64,000 nucleotides of DNA, taken from an uncultured Prevotellaceae bacterium (GTDB taxonomy: Bacteria; Bacteroidota; Bacteroidia; Bacteroidales; Bacteroidaceae). This document shows positions 25,818 through 36,138 of this stretch, piece by piece (position 1 is the first letter of the stretch; each line of letters begins with the position of its first letter). The translations under genes were made by a program, and so were the position numbers. The notes under the pieces are model-generated. The model saw nothing but the letters and a program-made list of their open reading frames with translations. It was not told the DNA's origin and did no database searches. Location: positions 1 to 64,000 of the forward strand of contig CAMHJQ010000013.1 of NCBI GenBank assembly GCA_946185485.1, given 5' to 3'.

Positions 25818-26793
25818 GCCAAAGCATGTAAATGACCTTTGCTAATAAGGTAGAAACGATGTACACTATGCAGAAGACTATCAATACAGAAAGATAGCTC
25901 TGGGTGGGAAGTGCTGTTTTGTGAAATAGTCTGCTAACGATGAAAGGTACGGCACCACAAAGGAAATAGTAGACAAGGCTATGGCTTCCTGTCCATTCTA
26001 TGAGTCTGACGGAAGGCAGTTGCTTGAATATTCCTACCATCAGTAAGACGGCGCAAAGCAGGTCTGCTATAAAAAGCGGGTAGTTGCTGACGATGATAGG
26101 TCCCATTATCAACTGCGCATCAGTATGTATGATGTATATCTTTATCAAAATAAAGAAAATGAATAATGATAATAGGATGCTGATATTGTTGAAATATGTC
26201 TCGTACTTACGATAGAGATAGCCTGCAAAGAGGATAAAACAAGCCAACAGCGCCTCGTTCAGATGCCATAGGTTTTGTGCATAATATAGTGGATAAGGCT
26301 CAAAAGCATTACCAACAAAATAAGATAATATCAGGCAGCAGACAGCAATGATGGATAACCAAAGCATTTTTTCATTGGTTATCCATAGGAACAGCATAAA
26401 AAGCAGTTGCGAAAGTGTCAATGCTGCTATAAACCATGATGCATGACCGCTAATGATGGATATGATCATGTCTTTCCATGATGTATCGTCGTGTACTAGG
26501 ATAGCTTTCGAGACAGCTATGATGGTAGTAAACACGAAATAAGGGACGAGAAAGCGCGAGAAAATATTGTTGATGCGTTGTTTAATATCGAGAGTTCTTC
26601 CATACATCAGATAGCCTGAGAGAAAAAAGAATACCGCCAGCACATCGCCAACATACATTTCGTATGGAGTCATTGGCTGCCCTGTGAAATAGACTTCCGT
26701 ATGGAACCAGAGGATAGCTATCATTGAGAACCCTCTGAGCAAATCTATCCACGCTAAGCGTTGACTAATGTGCGATTTTCTTTGTTCTGCCAT
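25753..26793 (-). CDS. Acyltransferase 3 family membrane protein
   Basis: This 346-residue polytopic protein is of the same superfamily as its convergent neighbour. The N-terminus has RLAWIDLLRGFSMIAILWFHTE with the conserved RGF..W.H pattern, then VLAVFFFLSGYLMYG. It probably modifies a surface polysaccharide. Its start overlaps the end of the CotH-like gene by 29 nt, so both should share a transcript. The gene is lower in GC than most neighbours (as is the CotH-like gene), a possible sign of more recent acquisition. Confidence 0.87.
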   Translation of the reverse strand: MAEQRKSHISQRLAWIDLLRGFSMIAILWFHTEVYFTGQPMTPYEMYVGDVLAVFFFLSGYLMYGRTLDIKQRINNIFSRFLVPYFVFTTIIAVSKAILVHDDTSWKDMIISIISGHASWFIAALTLSQLLFMLFLWITNEKMLWLSIIAVCCLILSYFVGNAFEPYPLYYAQNLWHLNEALLACFILFAGYLYRKYETYFNNISILLSLFIFFILIKIYIIHTDAQLIMGPIIVSNYPLFIADLLCAVLLMVGIFKQLPSVRLIEWTGSHSLVYYFLCGAVPFIVSRLFHKTALPTQSYLSVLIVFCIVYIVSTLLAKVIYMLWPTLETKVSELSHKAENAASTE

Positions 26794-28177
26794 TATTGTA
26801 ATGATAGATATACAATCCGTGAGGCATATTTTTTTTGTTTTTATATTGATGGCCCATCAAGTCAGTAACAGTTATGATTTGTCTCTCCTGATGAGTTTTT
26901 TCTATGCTGGTAGAACTATCATATTGATGCATCAGTTCATCAAGAATAGCTATTCTTTCATTGAACTTTCCTAAAATTTCGTCTATCTGTTGCCTAAGGG
27001 TTTGCTGACCCTCGTATGGATATTTTGTCTGGTGAACCTTCATGCTTTCGTCAAAGATACCACCATATTTCTGCCATACTTCTTCAAAACTTGTTGTAAT
27101 GCTGTTCATCAGCGTAGGTCTGATGCTATGCCAGATATTGACGTATGTATTGACAAAGGTTTCGTTTAGGAATAATTGGGGATAATAGAACCAGTCTAAT
27201 GAATGGATGCTGCTCCAGCTGTCACTCCTGAACGTTGAGTCATAATCCCAGGTCGGTCCCATCTGTAACAATGATGTATTGTCTTTTCTGCAAAGAAAAC
27301 GGTTGCATCCAGCAGAATCATCAGTACCAAGGATATCATGTACCAGCATCCATTTTGCAAATGATTCAAGATCTATATGCTGCATGATATCTGCTTTGTT
27401 ATAGATACACTCTTCTACTTCATCCATATAGGATTTGATGTTGTTTTGTATCTCTTCTGTGATATCATCGCTGTCAGGATATTTAAAAGTAAAGGCACAA
27501 GTGGACACTTGGCGTTCGGTTTTGAAATATACATCCTCATTCCACCAAAAAGTATCGTGTTCTATCAGAAAACCAGAGTCTTCTATATCAACTCTTTTTT
27601 CGCCTTTAGAGACAGGTTCTATCAGATAGTACATACCTTGATAGTTTCCATTTAATACGACATGTACAAAATCATATTCCGGAGTCCAGGACATGCCCAA
27701 AATTTTACTGATTGTCAAGCCCGCAATATGAAGAATATTACTCTCCTGATTGGTCATCTTTTTATTCCAAGTATACATGCCGAGTAATAACCATTCCTTG
27801 TGTTTATAGGCTTTGTCATTGCGATTCAGGAGGTCACTTTTCTTAGAGAGTTTTATCTTATAGGGATGCTGGTTCATATAGGCTCCAGTACTATTGCCAC
27901 GTACCTTGATTCTCATGCCAGAAACGCTCTTTTCATAGTCACCGCTATCATAGAGCGTCTCACCTTTCAACGTCATAACCATTCTGCCTGATACATAGTT
28001 ATTGTCCGTGATACTGGTGCCTATACATCCCTCTGGCGCATTGACTATAGTGTATGCAGGCATTTCGCCATCTATCGTTTCAATGTTTAGGACGGGAATG
28101 AGGGTATCATCTACCATTTGTGCCTGGGAAAAAAGCACAACAACGCTGAAAAAGCTGATTAGTAGGAGTCTTTTCAT
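26765..28177 (-). CDS. CotH kinase family secreted protein
   Basis: This 470-residue protein has a signal peptide (MKRLLLISFFSVVVLFSQAQ). The CotH-like protein kinase fold is indicated by RIKVRGNSTGAYMNQHPYKI, EWLLLGMYTWNK, GMYYLIEPV and the GPTWDYDSTF segment with the metal-binding aspartate. CotH kinases phosphorylate secreted proteins, and Bacteroidetes homologues are often outer-surface. The C-terminal MPHGLYIYHYNNGRTKKI resembles a Bacteroidetes secretion tail. The start at 28177 gives the signal peptide; the frame extends to 28243 without support. Confidence 0.82.
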   Translation of the reverse strand: MKRLLLISFFSVVVLFSQAQMVDDTLIPVLNIETIDGEMPAYTIVNAPEGCIGTSITDNNYVSGRMVMTLKGETLYDSGDYEKSVSGMRIKVRGNSTGAYMNQHPYKIKLSKKSDLLNRNDKAYKHKEWLLLGMYTWNKKMTNQESNILHIAGLTISKILGMSWTPEYDFVHVVLNGNYQGMYYLIEPVSKGEKRVDIEDSGFLIEHDTFWWNEDVYFKTERQVSTCAFTFKYPDSDDITEEIQNNIKSYMDEVEECIYNKADIMQHIDLESFAKWMLVHDILGTDDSAGCNRFLCRKDNTSLLQMGPTWDYDSTFRSDSWSSIHSLDWFYYPQLFLNETFVNTYVNIWHSIRPTLMNSITTSFEEVWQKYGGIFDESMKVHQTKYPYEGQQTLRQQIDEILGKFNERIAILDELMHQYDSSTSIEKTHQERQIITVTDLMGHQYKNKKNMPHGLYIYHYNNGRTKKIAH

Positions 28178-28199
28178 GATTCCGATCAATGATGATATG

Positions 28200-30110
28200 T
28201 TATCTGATGACGGCAATCTTGCATACCGTTCCCTTTTCGCCATTCTTAGTAGCTGTAGCTACCATATAGACGCCGGAAGAAACCCTCCTGCCTTTCTTGT
28301 CGCATCCGTCCCAGACGTAGCTGCCGCCATTACTCTTTCCTTCGTTGACAATGGCTCCATTGGCAGCCAGAATCTTGACATCGGCATTGTACGAAAGGCC
28401 GGTGATGGTGATAGGTCCTGTATAGTCGGGATTGACAGGATTTGGATAGGCCCAGACGTTATCCTTGGTCATTTCCTCGTTGGTCTTTGTAGCATCGCTG
28501 ACGTAGGAGCAGAGGCCGTTCTCAGTGCCAAAGAATACTTCGCCCGTGTCCTGATTGATAGCCATTGCCTGGACGGTATTCGAGAGCAGTGGGCTATTTT
28601 CAGTGGTAAAATGCTGCAACTGTGTCATGTTGTCTGCGCTGATCAGATAGACACCATTATTATTGGTACTGAACCATTTGCGCCCTCCACCATCTACAAC
28701 AATAGCAGTGATGTCAATGCCTGCCAGCAGATAGTCAGCATAATTGGTACCATCATTACGAGGCACCTTCACTTGCGTATAAACGGGGTTTGAACTTTCT
28801 ATCTGTGACTTTTCAAGCAATAGCGGACCAGAGCTGGTTCCTGCCCATATATTGCCATCAACGTCCTCAGCCACACACCGGACACCGCCATCGCCAGGAA
28901 TATTGATGGTAGTACCATCCTGATTGACGAAATTGGTGTAGGTGATCAGTTCGTCGGTAGCCGTGTTATAGCGGTAGAAAGCTGGTGTCCTTCCATGATT
29001 GTTAACAAACCACATATAGCCTTGTGTGTCAACCATCATATTGCTCAGATTACCATTACTTTTATTCGTGAATCCGCCATCGTTCAACTTCATCAGTTCA
29101 TCATGGTTGAATTTGGTAAACTTTCCCTCCTTCAGACATATCAATGAAGCTGTGGGAGCCTGGCTGTTCAGGATATATAGACTATGATCCTGATAGAATT
29201 TTACCCCCGTCACCAATTGATAGTTTTCGCTTACTCCGTTGAAGCGTTCAATGGGACTGTTTTTATATCCGTAGTAATTGACGAACCTGCCATTCAGATA
29301 CTCATAGAGTCCAGTGCGGCTTCCGGCATACACTTGTTCACCGTCAGTAGTTTGCCGGACATCCACACACAGCGTACCAATGAACTGAACACCCGTTGTC
29401 TCGCTGATGTTTTCATCTTGGTATATCTGCCAACTTTGATTCTGATTGTCAAAAACCTGAACAGTTCCTGGTGTGTAATAGGAACCGCCACAAGTATAGA
29501 GTTTTCTGTTAATGAAGCGTATGAAACCGAATTTGTTGTGCTTGGGTCCGCCTGGCTTTAATGTCTTCACCAAGTCGATGTATTTATCGTAGTCGCTGTT
29601 GTCTTCGTCGGGTAGGGTAGTGGGGTACTCTGGATGACTGGAGGTGTAGGTGTCGGCTATCTCTGCCCGTTGGACATTGACCTTGACGATGCCGAAGCCG
29701 CAGATGAGGTAGGCATAGACGTCGTCAATGCGCACGCTGCTGACCGTCTTGTCGCCAATGATGGGTTTGGTGTAGAGCGACGAGATGTTGGTGACGTTGC
29801 CGTTAGTCTCTACAAGGTCGATATTGGAGTTCTGATAGACCACTACCAGACGTTTGGCTTTCTGGCACCAGCGGATGTGGCTGATGTTCGTGTCAGAGAG
29901 ACCGTTGACCTTGTCGTAGGTGACTATCGACTGGTCTTTCTGATTATACTGGTAGAGGGCATTGGAAGCCAGCACGAAGAGGTCATCACCGGCTGCCTGA
30001 ATCTGTTGCACGTCGTGGTAGGCCAGATAGTTGCGCCAAGTGCCTATCTGGGCAGTTGACAGTTGACAACAGACGATTGACAGTAGCAGGGCAATGACAG
30101 TTTTCTTCAT
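28200..30110 (-). CDS. porZ: PorZ-like type IX secretion system protein
   Basis: This 636-residue secreted protein has a signal peptide ending near residue 20, two beta-propeller-like regions (repeats such as [45 protein letters not shown]) and a C-terminal type A sorting-like domain ([20 protein letters not shown] to the end). This is the architecture of PorZ, a surface component of the type IX system that helps attach lipopolysaccharide to cargo. The 5' end overlaps the YitT-RdgB gene stop by 4 nt. PorZ identity rests on architecture and the opening [14 protein letters not shown], so it is good but not certain. Confidence 0.82.
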   Translation of the reverse strand: MKKTVIALLLSIVCCQLSTAQIGTWRNYLAYHDVQQIQAAGDDLFVLASNALYQYNQKDQSIVTYDKVNGLSDTNISHIRWCQKAKRLVVVYQNSNIDLVETNGNVTNISSLYTKPIIGDKTVSSVRIDDVYAYLICGFGIVKVNVQRAEIADTYTSSHPEYPTTLPDEDNSDYDKYIDLVKTLKPGGPKHNKFGFIRFINRKLYTCGGSYYTPGTVQVFDNQNQSWQIYQDENISETTGVQFIGTLCVDVRQTTDGEQVYAGSRTGLYEYLNGRFVNYYGYKNSPIERFNGVSENYQLVTGVKFYQDHSLYILNSQAPTASLICLKEGKFTKFNHDELMKLNDGGFTNKSNGNLSNMMVDTQGYMWFVNNHGRTPAFYRYNTATDELITYTNFVNQDGTTINIPGDGGVRCVAEDVDGNIWAGTSSGPLLLEKSQIESSNPVYTQVKVPRNDGTNYADYLLAGIDITAIVVDGGGRKWFSTNNNGVYLISADNMTQLQHFTTENSPLLSNTVQAMAINQDTGEVFFGTENGLCSYVSDATKTNEEMTKDNVWAYPNPVNPDYTGPITITGLSYNADVKILAANGAIVNEGKSNGGSYVWDGCDKKGRRVSSGVYMVATATKNGEKGTVCKIAVIR

Positions 30111-31627
30111 GACTTCAGCGTTTTTAAGTATTCTGCCAGCTTCTGGGTGGCTCGTGCCCGATGGCTGATTTGGTTCTTGATGCCTGTTCCCAGTTCTGCA
30201 AAGGTTTCCGTATATCCGTTAGGCTGGAAAATGGGGTCGTAGCCGAAGCCCTCTCCTCCTCTGCGTTGGGTAATGATTTCGCCATTGACAACACCCTCGA
30301 AGTTCTTGACTTTTCCGTCTATTATTAACGTAATGATGGTGCGGAATCGTGCCTTGCGATTGTTATTATTCTCTAATTCGTGCAACAATTTCGTCATGTT
30401 GGCTTCTGAGTCGTGTCCTACCCCGCCGGCATAGCGTGCACTGTAGACACCGGGAGCTCCTCCTAAGGCATCTACCTCCAGACCTGTGTCGTCAGCAAAA
30501 CAGTCAACGTGGTACTTGTTATACACGAACTGGGCTTTCAGCAGGGCATTGTCCTCCAGCGTCTGTCCCTTTTCGGGTATGTCTTCATGACAACCTATGT
30601 CTTCCAGGGACAGCACTTTAAACTGGTCACCCAGGATTTTGCGAACCTCCATCAGTTTGTTCGCGTTGTTGGTAGCAAATACTATTTTCATCTTTTTCTT
30701 GTCTTTCTTTACACTCACTCTCATCTCGTCGAATCCTTCGCCATAGACACCGATGACGCTCGACTGCGAGACAAAGGCTTGTGGGTCTATCATCTTGATC
30801 AGGCGGAACATGTAGGTGCTTTCATTTTTCTTGGCCAGAATACAGAGCACCTTGCTCTGCTTACCCGTATACCAGCCGTGACCATCCAGGATGGTGACAC
30901 CATGATTCATCTCCGTACCGATGGCATTGGCTATCTCCTGCCACTTCTGGGAGAAAATCATAAACTGTACGGACTGTCTTCTGGCATTCATCACATAGTC
31001 CAGGGTGTAGTTCTCCATCGCCATCACACAGAAACCGAACATCACCTTGTGGGCGCGCTCTAAATAGGTGCCGAACTGTGGGAAGAACATACACGAGCCG
31101 ATGATGCAGAAGTCGGCAGCTATCAGCACGTTGCCCAATGAGACATTGGGGTGGAACTTGTTCACTGATGCCGCTATGATGTCCGTACCACCTGTGGAAC
31201 CGTTGTTCATGAATACAGTAGCCAGTGCAGTACCCGTCAGCACACAGCCGATAATCATCGACATGAAGTCCTGCCCTTCGCCCATCAGCTTGAAAGGCAG
31301 TCCATTATCCTGCTTGGGGATAATGTCCTGCGCTATCACCAGCATGAAGTAGAGCATGAATATGGCAAAGATGGTCTTCATCAGAAACCGGACACCCAGT
31401 ATCTTCAGCGCCACCACCAACAGGATGCCATTGATGATGATATAGGTATTCTCCAGATGGAATCCCGTCGCATAGTAGATGATGGCTGAGAGACCCGTCA
31501 CGCCACCAGCCACTATCTGATAGGGCATCAGGAAGACTGTGAAAGCAATAGTGTAAATAAAGAGGCCGAGGGCTATAAACAAATAGTCCTTGGCCTCGTT
31601 CCATATCATTTTATGCTGTATAGTCAT
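30107..31627 (-). CDS. Fused YitT-family membrane protein and XTP/dITP pyrophosphatase (RdgB)
   Basis: One 506-residue frame holds two normally separate proteins. Residues 1-312 are a YitT/DUF161-DUF2179 membrane protein: several helices, the segment [15 protein letters not shown], and a soluble C-terminal domain. Residues 313-506 ([17 protein letters not shown] to the end) are a complete 194-residue RdgB-type enzyme with [22 protein letters not shown] and [11 protein letters not shown], which clears noncanonical purine triphosphates. No stop lies between them; the junction is [11 protein letters not shown]. An internal start at 30691 could also yield free RdgB. The gap from leuS is 19 nt. 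Confidence 0.88.
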   Translation of the reverse strand: MTIQHKMIWNEAKDYLFIALGLFIYTIAFTVFLMPYQIVAGGVTGLSAIIYYATGFHLENTYIIINGILLVVALKILGVRFLMKTIFAIFMLYFMLVIAQDIIPKQDNGLPFKLMGEGQDFMSMIIGCVLTGTALATVFMNNGSTGGTDIIAASVNKFHPNVSLGNVLIAADFCIIGSCMFFPQFGTYLERAHKVMFGFCVMAMENYTLDYVMNARRQSVQFMIFSQKWQEIANAIGTEMNHGVTILDGHGWYTGKQSKVLCILAKKNESTYMFRLIKMIDPQAFVSQSSVIGVYGEGFDEMRVSVKKDKKKMKIVFATNNANKLMEVRKILGDQFKVLSLEDIGCHEDIPEKGQTLEDNALLKAQFVYNKYHVDCFADDTGLEVDALGGAPGVYSARYAGGVGHDSEANMTKLLHELENNNNRKARFRTIITLIIDGKVKNFEGVVNGEIITQRRGGEGFGYDPIFQPNGYTETFAELGTGIKNQISHRARATQKLAEYLKTLKS

Positions 31628-31646
31628 AATGATGAACTATAAACTG

Positions 31647-34571
31647 TCATTTGCCCAGCACGATGTTCACCATACGCTTCGGCACGATGATGACCTTCTT
31701 AATCTCAAAGCCTTCGAGATATTTCTGGGCACGCTCCTCTGCGAGGACAGCTTTCTGGATGGTGTCGTTGTCAGCATCGGCAGCAAACTCCATGTCGAAG
31801 CGTGTCTTGCCGTTGAAGGCAACACCCAGCTTCACGCTGTTCTCTACCAGGTATTCGTCGTTCCAGGCAGGCCACTTCGAGTCGCATACGCTGCCCTGCT
31901 CACCCAGTGCCTCCCACAACTCTTCAGCGATATGGGGAGCGAAGGGAGCAATCAGGATGACCAGTGTCTTCAGGGCTTCGCGGCTCTTGCACTTCTGCTG
32001 AGCCAGCTCGTTGACACAAATCATGAAGGCTGAGATAGAGGTATTGTAGGAGAATGTCTCGATGTCCTGCGACACCTTCTTGATAAGCTTATGGACGCTC
32101 TTCAGCGCTTCCTTTGTGGGTTCGCTGTCGTCAACCAGCAGCTTGTCTTCAGGATTCTCGCGACTGTTACCATAGAACAGTGCCCAGAACTTCTTCAGGA
32201 AGCGGTGGCAGCCGTCAATGCCGTTGGTATCCCAAGGCTTCGACTGCTCCACAGGACCTAAGAACATCTCGTACAGACGCAGCGTGTCAGCACCATACTT
32301 CTCGACAATCATATCCGGGTTGACCACGTTGAACATCGACTTCGACATCTTTTCGATAGCCCAGCCGCACTTGTACTGGCCATTCTCAAGAATGAACGCT
32401 GCGTTCTTGTATTCAGGACGCCAAGCCTTGAAGGCGTCAATGTCCAGTACGTCGGCAGAGACGATGTTGACGTCTACGTGGATAGGTGTCGTGGTGTACT
32501 TGTCCTTCAGGCCGAAGCTGACAAACTTACCCTTGTCCTGACCTTCGTCCTCGATACGATAGACAAAGTTAGAGCGACCCTGAATCATACCCTGATTGAC
32601 GAGCTTCTTGAAAGGCTCATCCTCGCAAGAGTAGCCAGAGTCATAGAGGAACTTGTTCCAGAAACGTGAATAAATCAAGTGTCCCGTAGCATGCTCCGTA
32701 CCGCCTACATAAAGGTCTACATTGCGCCAGTATTCGTCAGCATCACGACTGACGAGGGCCTTCTCGTTCTTGGGATCCATATAGCGCAGATAGTAGGCAC
32801 TTGAACCCGCAAATCCCGGCATGGTGTTCAGTTCCAGTGGGAAGACACTCTTGTTGTCAATGAGGTCTTTGCTGACCACCTTGTCCGTCTTGGTGTCCCA
32901 CGCCCACATCTTGGCGCGTCCCAATGGGGGCTCGCCAGTCTCGGTGGGCTGGTACTTGTCAATCTCGGGCAACTCCAGAGGCAGACACTCCTTGGGAATC
33001 ATGTAGGGCATGTCGTCCTTGTAGTAGACAGGGAACGGCTCGCCCCAGTAGCGCTGACGGCTGAAGATGGCATCGCGCAGACGGTAGTTCACCTTCACAC
33101 GGCCAAGACCCTGCTCCGTCACAAACTTCTTCGTGGCAGCGATGGCCTCCTTGACGGTCAGCCCGTTGAGGCTGAACTTGTCGCTGGCCGAGTTACACAT
33201 AATACCATCCTTGGCATCAAAGCTCTCCTCGCTCACGTCGGCACCCTCAATCACAGGGATAATCGGCAGGTTGAAGTGCTTGGCAAAGGCATAGTCACGA
33301 GAGTCGTGAGCAGGCACGGCCATGATGGCACCCGTACCATAGCCGGCCAATACGTATTCGGCAATCCAGATAGGAATCTTCTCATCCGTAAACGGATTGA
33401 TGGCGTAGCTGCCGGAGAACACGCCCGTCACCTTATGGTCCATCTGGCGGTCGCGCTCTGTACGCTTCTTCACGTAGTCGAGGTATTTTTCTACTTCTTC
33501 CTTCTGTTCAGGTGTGGTCAGTTCGGCCACGAGGTCACTCTCAGGAGCCAGCACCATAAACGTCACACCAAACATCGTATCGGCACGGGTGGTGAAGATA
33601 GTGAAGGACTTGAGGTTTGAGGTTTTGAGGTTTGAGGTCGCTTCGCTTTCAGGTGATTTCACCTCGCAACCTGAAACCTCAGAACCTGAGAGCGGAGCGA
33701 CCTTAAACTCTACCTCCGTACCCTCGCTTCGGCCAATCCAGTTGCGCTGGGTCTCCTTCAGTGAGTCCGTCCAGTCTATCTCCTCCAGTCCGTCAAGCAG
33801 GCGCTGGGCATAGGCAGAGACACGCAAGCACCACTGGCGCATCTTCTTCTGTACCACGGGATAGCCGCCACGCACGCTGACGCCGTCCACCACCTCGTCG
33901 TTGGCCAGCACAGTACCGAGTTTCGGACACCAGTTCACCATCGTGTCAGCCAGATAGGCTATGCGGTAGTTCATCAGCACCTCCTGCTTCTTCTTCTCCG
34001 AGAACGAGGCCCAGTCAGAAGCAGTAAAGTGCAGCTCCTCCGTACCTAAGGCACCACAGCCCTCAGTACCCATCAACTCAAAGTGTTCAATGAGCTTAAT
34101 GGTTGGCTGAGCTTTCTGTGAGCTGAGACTATAATAGCTCTTGAACATGCGCTGGAAAGCCCACTGCGTCCATTTGTAGTAGATGGGGTCGCAGGTGCGC
34201 ACTTCGCGCTCCCAGTCAAACGAGAAACCTATCTTGTCCAGCTGGCTACGGTATCTGTTGATGTTTTCGAACGTCGTCTTCTCGGGGTGCTGACCAGTCT
34301 GGATAGCATACTGCTCTGCAGGCAGTCCGTAGGCATCGTAACCCATGGGATTCAGCACGTTATAGCCCTGCTGACGCTTGTAGCGGGCATAGATGTCGGA
34401 GGCAATATAGCCAAGGGGATGACCCACATGCAGGCCGGCACCGCTGGGGTAGGGGAACATGTTCAGCACATAGAATTTCTTCTTGTTTTCATCCTCCACT
34501 ACGCGGTAGGTACCATTGTCCACCCATCGCTTTTGCCACTTCTGTTCAATTTCTCTGAAGTTGTATTCCAT
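31647..34571 (-). CDS. leuS: Leucyl-tRNA synthetase
   Basis: This 974-residue class I synthetase charges tRNA-Leu. It has the HIGH-type motif in [10 protein letters not shown] (residues about 47-56), the CP1 editing domain with [13 protein letters not shown], and KMSKS in the segment EKMSKSMFN. It is longer than many bacterial LeuRS partly because residues about 290-321 (starting SGSEVSG) are a Ser/Glu-rich insert encoded by palindromic, TTTGAGG-repeat DNA just before the editing-site threonines. It heads the operon with YitT-RdgB and porZ. Confidence 0.97.
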   Translation of the reverse strand: MEYNFREIEQKWQKRWVDNGTYRVVEDENKKKFYVLNMFPYPSGAGLHVGHPLGYIASDIYARYKRQQGYNVLNPMGYDAYGLPAEQYAIQTGQHPEKTTFENINRYRSQLDKIGFSFDWEREVRTCDPIYYKWTQWAFQRMFKSYYSLSSQKAQPTIKLIEHFELMGTEGCGALGTEELHFTASDWASFSEKKKQEVLMNYRIAYLADTMVNWCPKLGTVLANDEVVDGVSVRGGYPVVQKKMRQWCLRVSAYAQRLLDGLEEIDWTDSLKETQRNWIGRSEGTEVEFKVAPLSGSEVSGCEVKSPESEATSNLKTSNLKSFTIFTTRADTMFGVTFMVLAPESDLVAELTTPEQKEEVEKYLDYVKKRTERDRQMDHKVTGVFSGSYAINPFTDEKIPIWIAEYVLAGYGTGAIMAVPAHDSRDYAFAKHFNLPIIPVIEGADVSEESFDAKDGIMCNSASDKFSLNGLTVKEAIAATKKFVTEQGLGRVKVNYRLRDAIFSRQRYWGEPFPVYYKDDMPYMIPKECLPLELPEIDKYQPTETGEPPLGRAKMWAWDTKTDKVVSKDLIDNKSVFPLELNTMPGFAGSSAYYLRYMDPKNEKALVSRDADEYWRNVDLYVGGTEHATGHLIYSRFWNKFLYDSGYSCEDEPFKKLVNQGMIQGRSNFVYRIEDEGQDKGKFVSFGLKDKYTTTPIHVDVNIVSADVLDIDAFKAWRPEYKNAAFILENGQYKCGWAIEKMSKSMFNVVNPDMIVEKYGADTLRLYEMFLGPVEQSKPWDTNGIDGCHRFLKKFWALFYGNSRENPEDKLLVDDSEPTKEALKSVHKLIKKVSQDIETFSYNTSISAFMICVNELAQQKCKSREALKTLVILIAPFAPHIAEELWEALGEQGSVCDSKWPAWNDEYLVENSVKLGVAFNGKTRFDMEFAADADNDTIQKAVLAEERAQKYLEGFEIKKVIIVPKRMVNIVLGK
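33610..33702. repeat. Palindromic repeat insertion inside leuS
   Basis: Four TTTGAGG-type repeats (33610-33638) adjoin a 19-bp inverted repeat, GGTCGCTTCGCTTTCAGGT (33636-33654), paired with 33684-33702 at 17 of 19 positions. The whole segment stays in frame with leuS and translates to a low-complexity linker. Confidence 0.7.
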
Positions 34572-34606
34572 ATCGATTTATTGTTTTTATTTCTGCTTTT
34601 AGCCTG

Positions 34607-34614
34607 CAAAGGTA
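34607..34614 (-). promoter_or_regulatory. leuS -7 promoter element
   Basis: The minus strand reads TACCTTTG, 35 nt before the leuS ATG. At 19 bp upstream the -33 position reads TTGG rather than TTTG. Confidence 0.55.
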
Positions 34615-34645
34615 CGATTTATCTTTTAGATAACCAACGGAAAAA

Positions 34646-34765
34646 CTACTTTTTTAGTACCTTCTTGTTCTTACCGTTCTTCATCCTCAGGATATTCAGG
34701 CCTCGCTGAGGCTTCTGTAGCTGCGTATGCCCGAACGACCGTTTGCGTATACCCGAATGCTGCGA
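34646..34765 (-). pseudogene. Orphan C-terminal tail of a secreted protein, with a 22-bp repeat pair
   Basis: On the minus strand a frame ending at 34646-34648 reads QLQKPQRGLNILRMKNGKNK and then KVLKK. That is the typical C-terminal tail of Prevotella secreted proteins, but no gene body precedes it. Upstream, the reading passes through two 22-bp units (34722-34743 and 34744-34765, both starting TGCGTAT on the plus strand) and meets the end of the PheC-like gene in a different frame. It is probably the remnant of a deleted gene. Confidence 0.55.
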
Positions 34766-34779
34766 CACTGTTTTCCTTT

Positions 34780-35697
34780 TTATTCGTAAGCATATATTAG
34801 CCCGTACTTCTCATGCAGCTTCCGAAGAGAGCCGTCGGTCTTCATCTGACGGATGATATTGTTCACCATCTGCAAGAGATCCTCCTGCCCCTTTTGCATG
34901 AGGACACCGATTTCACCATGAGTAAATGGAGCGTTCAATAGCGGGGCTGCAAGTCGGGTGTCAGTCTGTACATAATAAGGAGCCTCTGTAATTTCCGTTA
35001 TCATCACGTTGGCCTTTCCCTCTGCTATGAGTGCCGGGATTTCCTCGTTCTTTTGGTGAACGATAATCTTAGCATGAGTCAGGTTCTTGTTGGCAAATTG
35101 TTCATTCAGTCCCCCAGGATTCACCATGACAGTCACTTCGGGCTTGTCTATGTCAGCCAACGACTTGTAGCGGTCTGCCTCCGAAGCCCTGCAAAGGATA
35201 GTCTTGCCGTTAGCCAGATAGCCGTCACTCATCAGCATTGTTTCCCGCCTGGTATCTGTTATAGTTATACCACCAATGGCAAGGTCGAATATTTGAGGCT
35301 CTGCAAGTACGTCAGCAGTCAATGTAGGCCATGAGGTCTTTATGAATTCTATCTCTACTCCTAACCTTCTTGCTATTTCCTTTGCGATATCAATACCAAA
35401 GCCCCAATATGTTCCATCGGGTTGGCTTACAGCCGACCTCAAACGCGACTCGGCAGAGTCCAAGCAAGCTTGGCTCTGCTCTCGCTGCTCTTTCGTTTCA
35501 CAGAATGATAACGGTCTGTAGTCGCCAGTTGTACCAACGAGGATTTTGCCTCGCTTCAGAATCTCTGCTACTTTACCATTGTCGCTTTGCTCGGTTGTAT
35601 TGTCCTCATTTGAAACGCATGAGGCAAAACAGGCCGTTCCACAAATGGCAAGAACGGCAATCAGTAACCAGGTCTTTAATCTTTCCAATCTTATCAT
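34780..35697 (-). CDS. Periplasmic solute-binding family 3 lipoprotein, cyclohexadienyl dehydratase (PheC)-like
   Basis: This 305-residue protein has a lipoprotein signal (ending near FASCVSN) and a family 3 substrate-binding fold. The motifs LVGTTGDYRPLSF, GTYWGFGIDIAKEIA, TSWPTLTADV, MLMSDGYLANGKT and NPGGLNEQFA match periplasmic cyclohexadienyl dehydratases more closely than amino-acid ABC binding proteins. It could make phenylpyruvate from prephenate or simply bind a ligand; no ABC permease is adjacent. Residues about 66-92 (CETKEQREQSQACLD...) interrupt the usual fold and contain a DNA hairpin (35454-35478). Confidence 0.75.
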   Translation of the reverse strand: MIRLERLKTWLLIAVLAICGTACFASCVSNEDNTTEQSDNGKVAEILKRGKILVGTTGDYRPLSFCETKEQREQSQACLDSAESRLRSAVSQPDGTYWGFGIDIAKEIARRLGVEIEFIKTSWPTLTADVLAEPQIFDLAIGGITITDTRRETMLMSDGYLANGKTILCRASEADRYKSLADIDKPEVTVMVNPGGLNEQFANKNLTHAKIIVHQKNEEIPALIAEGKANVMITEITEAPYYVQTDTRLAAPLLNAPFTHGEIGVLMQKGQEDLLQMVNNIIRQMKTDGSLRKLHEKYGLIYAYE

Positions 35698-35773
35698 TAT
35701 TTCTGTATTGTATTTTAGAGTCGGCTACAAAATAACTCATTGAATACGGTGTCGGTTCTAGTAATCACTGCTG

Positions 35774-35781
35774 CAAAGATA
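35774..35781 (-). promoter_or_regulatory. -7 element of the PheC-like gene
   Basis: The minus strand reads TATCTTTG, a perfect TAnnTTTG match, about 77 nt before the ATG. Confidence 0.5.
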
Positions 35782-35861
35782 AGTTATTTATCCGACATTT
35801 GCAAGCATTTGGCATAAAAAAGAAGAGGGTGTGTCAAAATGTATCTTTCTCCCCTCCTAAC

Positions 35862-36015
35862 CTACTGAAAGTATTGCCCGCAGCTACTGAAAGTATTGCC
35901 CGCAGTGCGTGATTTTATGCCCCATCGTGCAGGCTTTTATGGCTAACTCTTGCTCGAAGTATTGCTCAGACCGCCACGATGAAGCATAGAATCCGCCACC
36001 GCAAGGCATAAAATC
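35862..36015. repeat. Seven contiguous 22-bp units upstream of mutS
   Basis: Units start at 35862 and every 22 bp to 35994. Units 1 and 2 are identical (CTACTGAAAGTATTGCCCGC...). Units 3 and 4 share TTTTATG at the same offset. Unit 5 resembles units 1 and 2 at 14 of 22 positions. Units 6 and 7 agree at 16 of 22. An 11-bp inverted repeat, GATTTTATGCC (35911-35921) with GGCATAAAATC (36005-36015), links unit 3 to unit 7. There are no spacers, so it is not CRISPR. Confidence 0.75.
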
Positions 36016-36079
36016 CGATAACGCCAGACAGCAATGTCTTTATAAGCTGACGGAAAAACGTAAAAACTTCAGGATTCGT

Positions 36080-36110
36080 TTTGCCGTCTCTGCTTTTCTT
36101 TGTAACTTTG
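36080..36110 (+). promoter_or_regulatory. mutS promoter
   Basis: TTTG (36080-36083), exactly 19 bp, then TAACTTTG (36103-36110); the mutS ATG lies 28 nt downstream. TTTTCTTTG directly abuts the -7 box. Confidence 0.75.
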
Positions 36111-36138
36111 CAGGCTGTCACTGCTAACGAGAACAAAA

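Noticed and set aside
25753..28177. Genomic island of foreign origin (lower GC acyltransferase and CotH genes)
   Set aside because: GC seems lower by eye, but there are no integrase, direct repeats or tRNA at the edges, so no island boundary can be supported.
35862..36015. Possible CRISPR array in the mutS spacer
   Set aside because: 22-bp units without spacers; unit sequence changes along the array.
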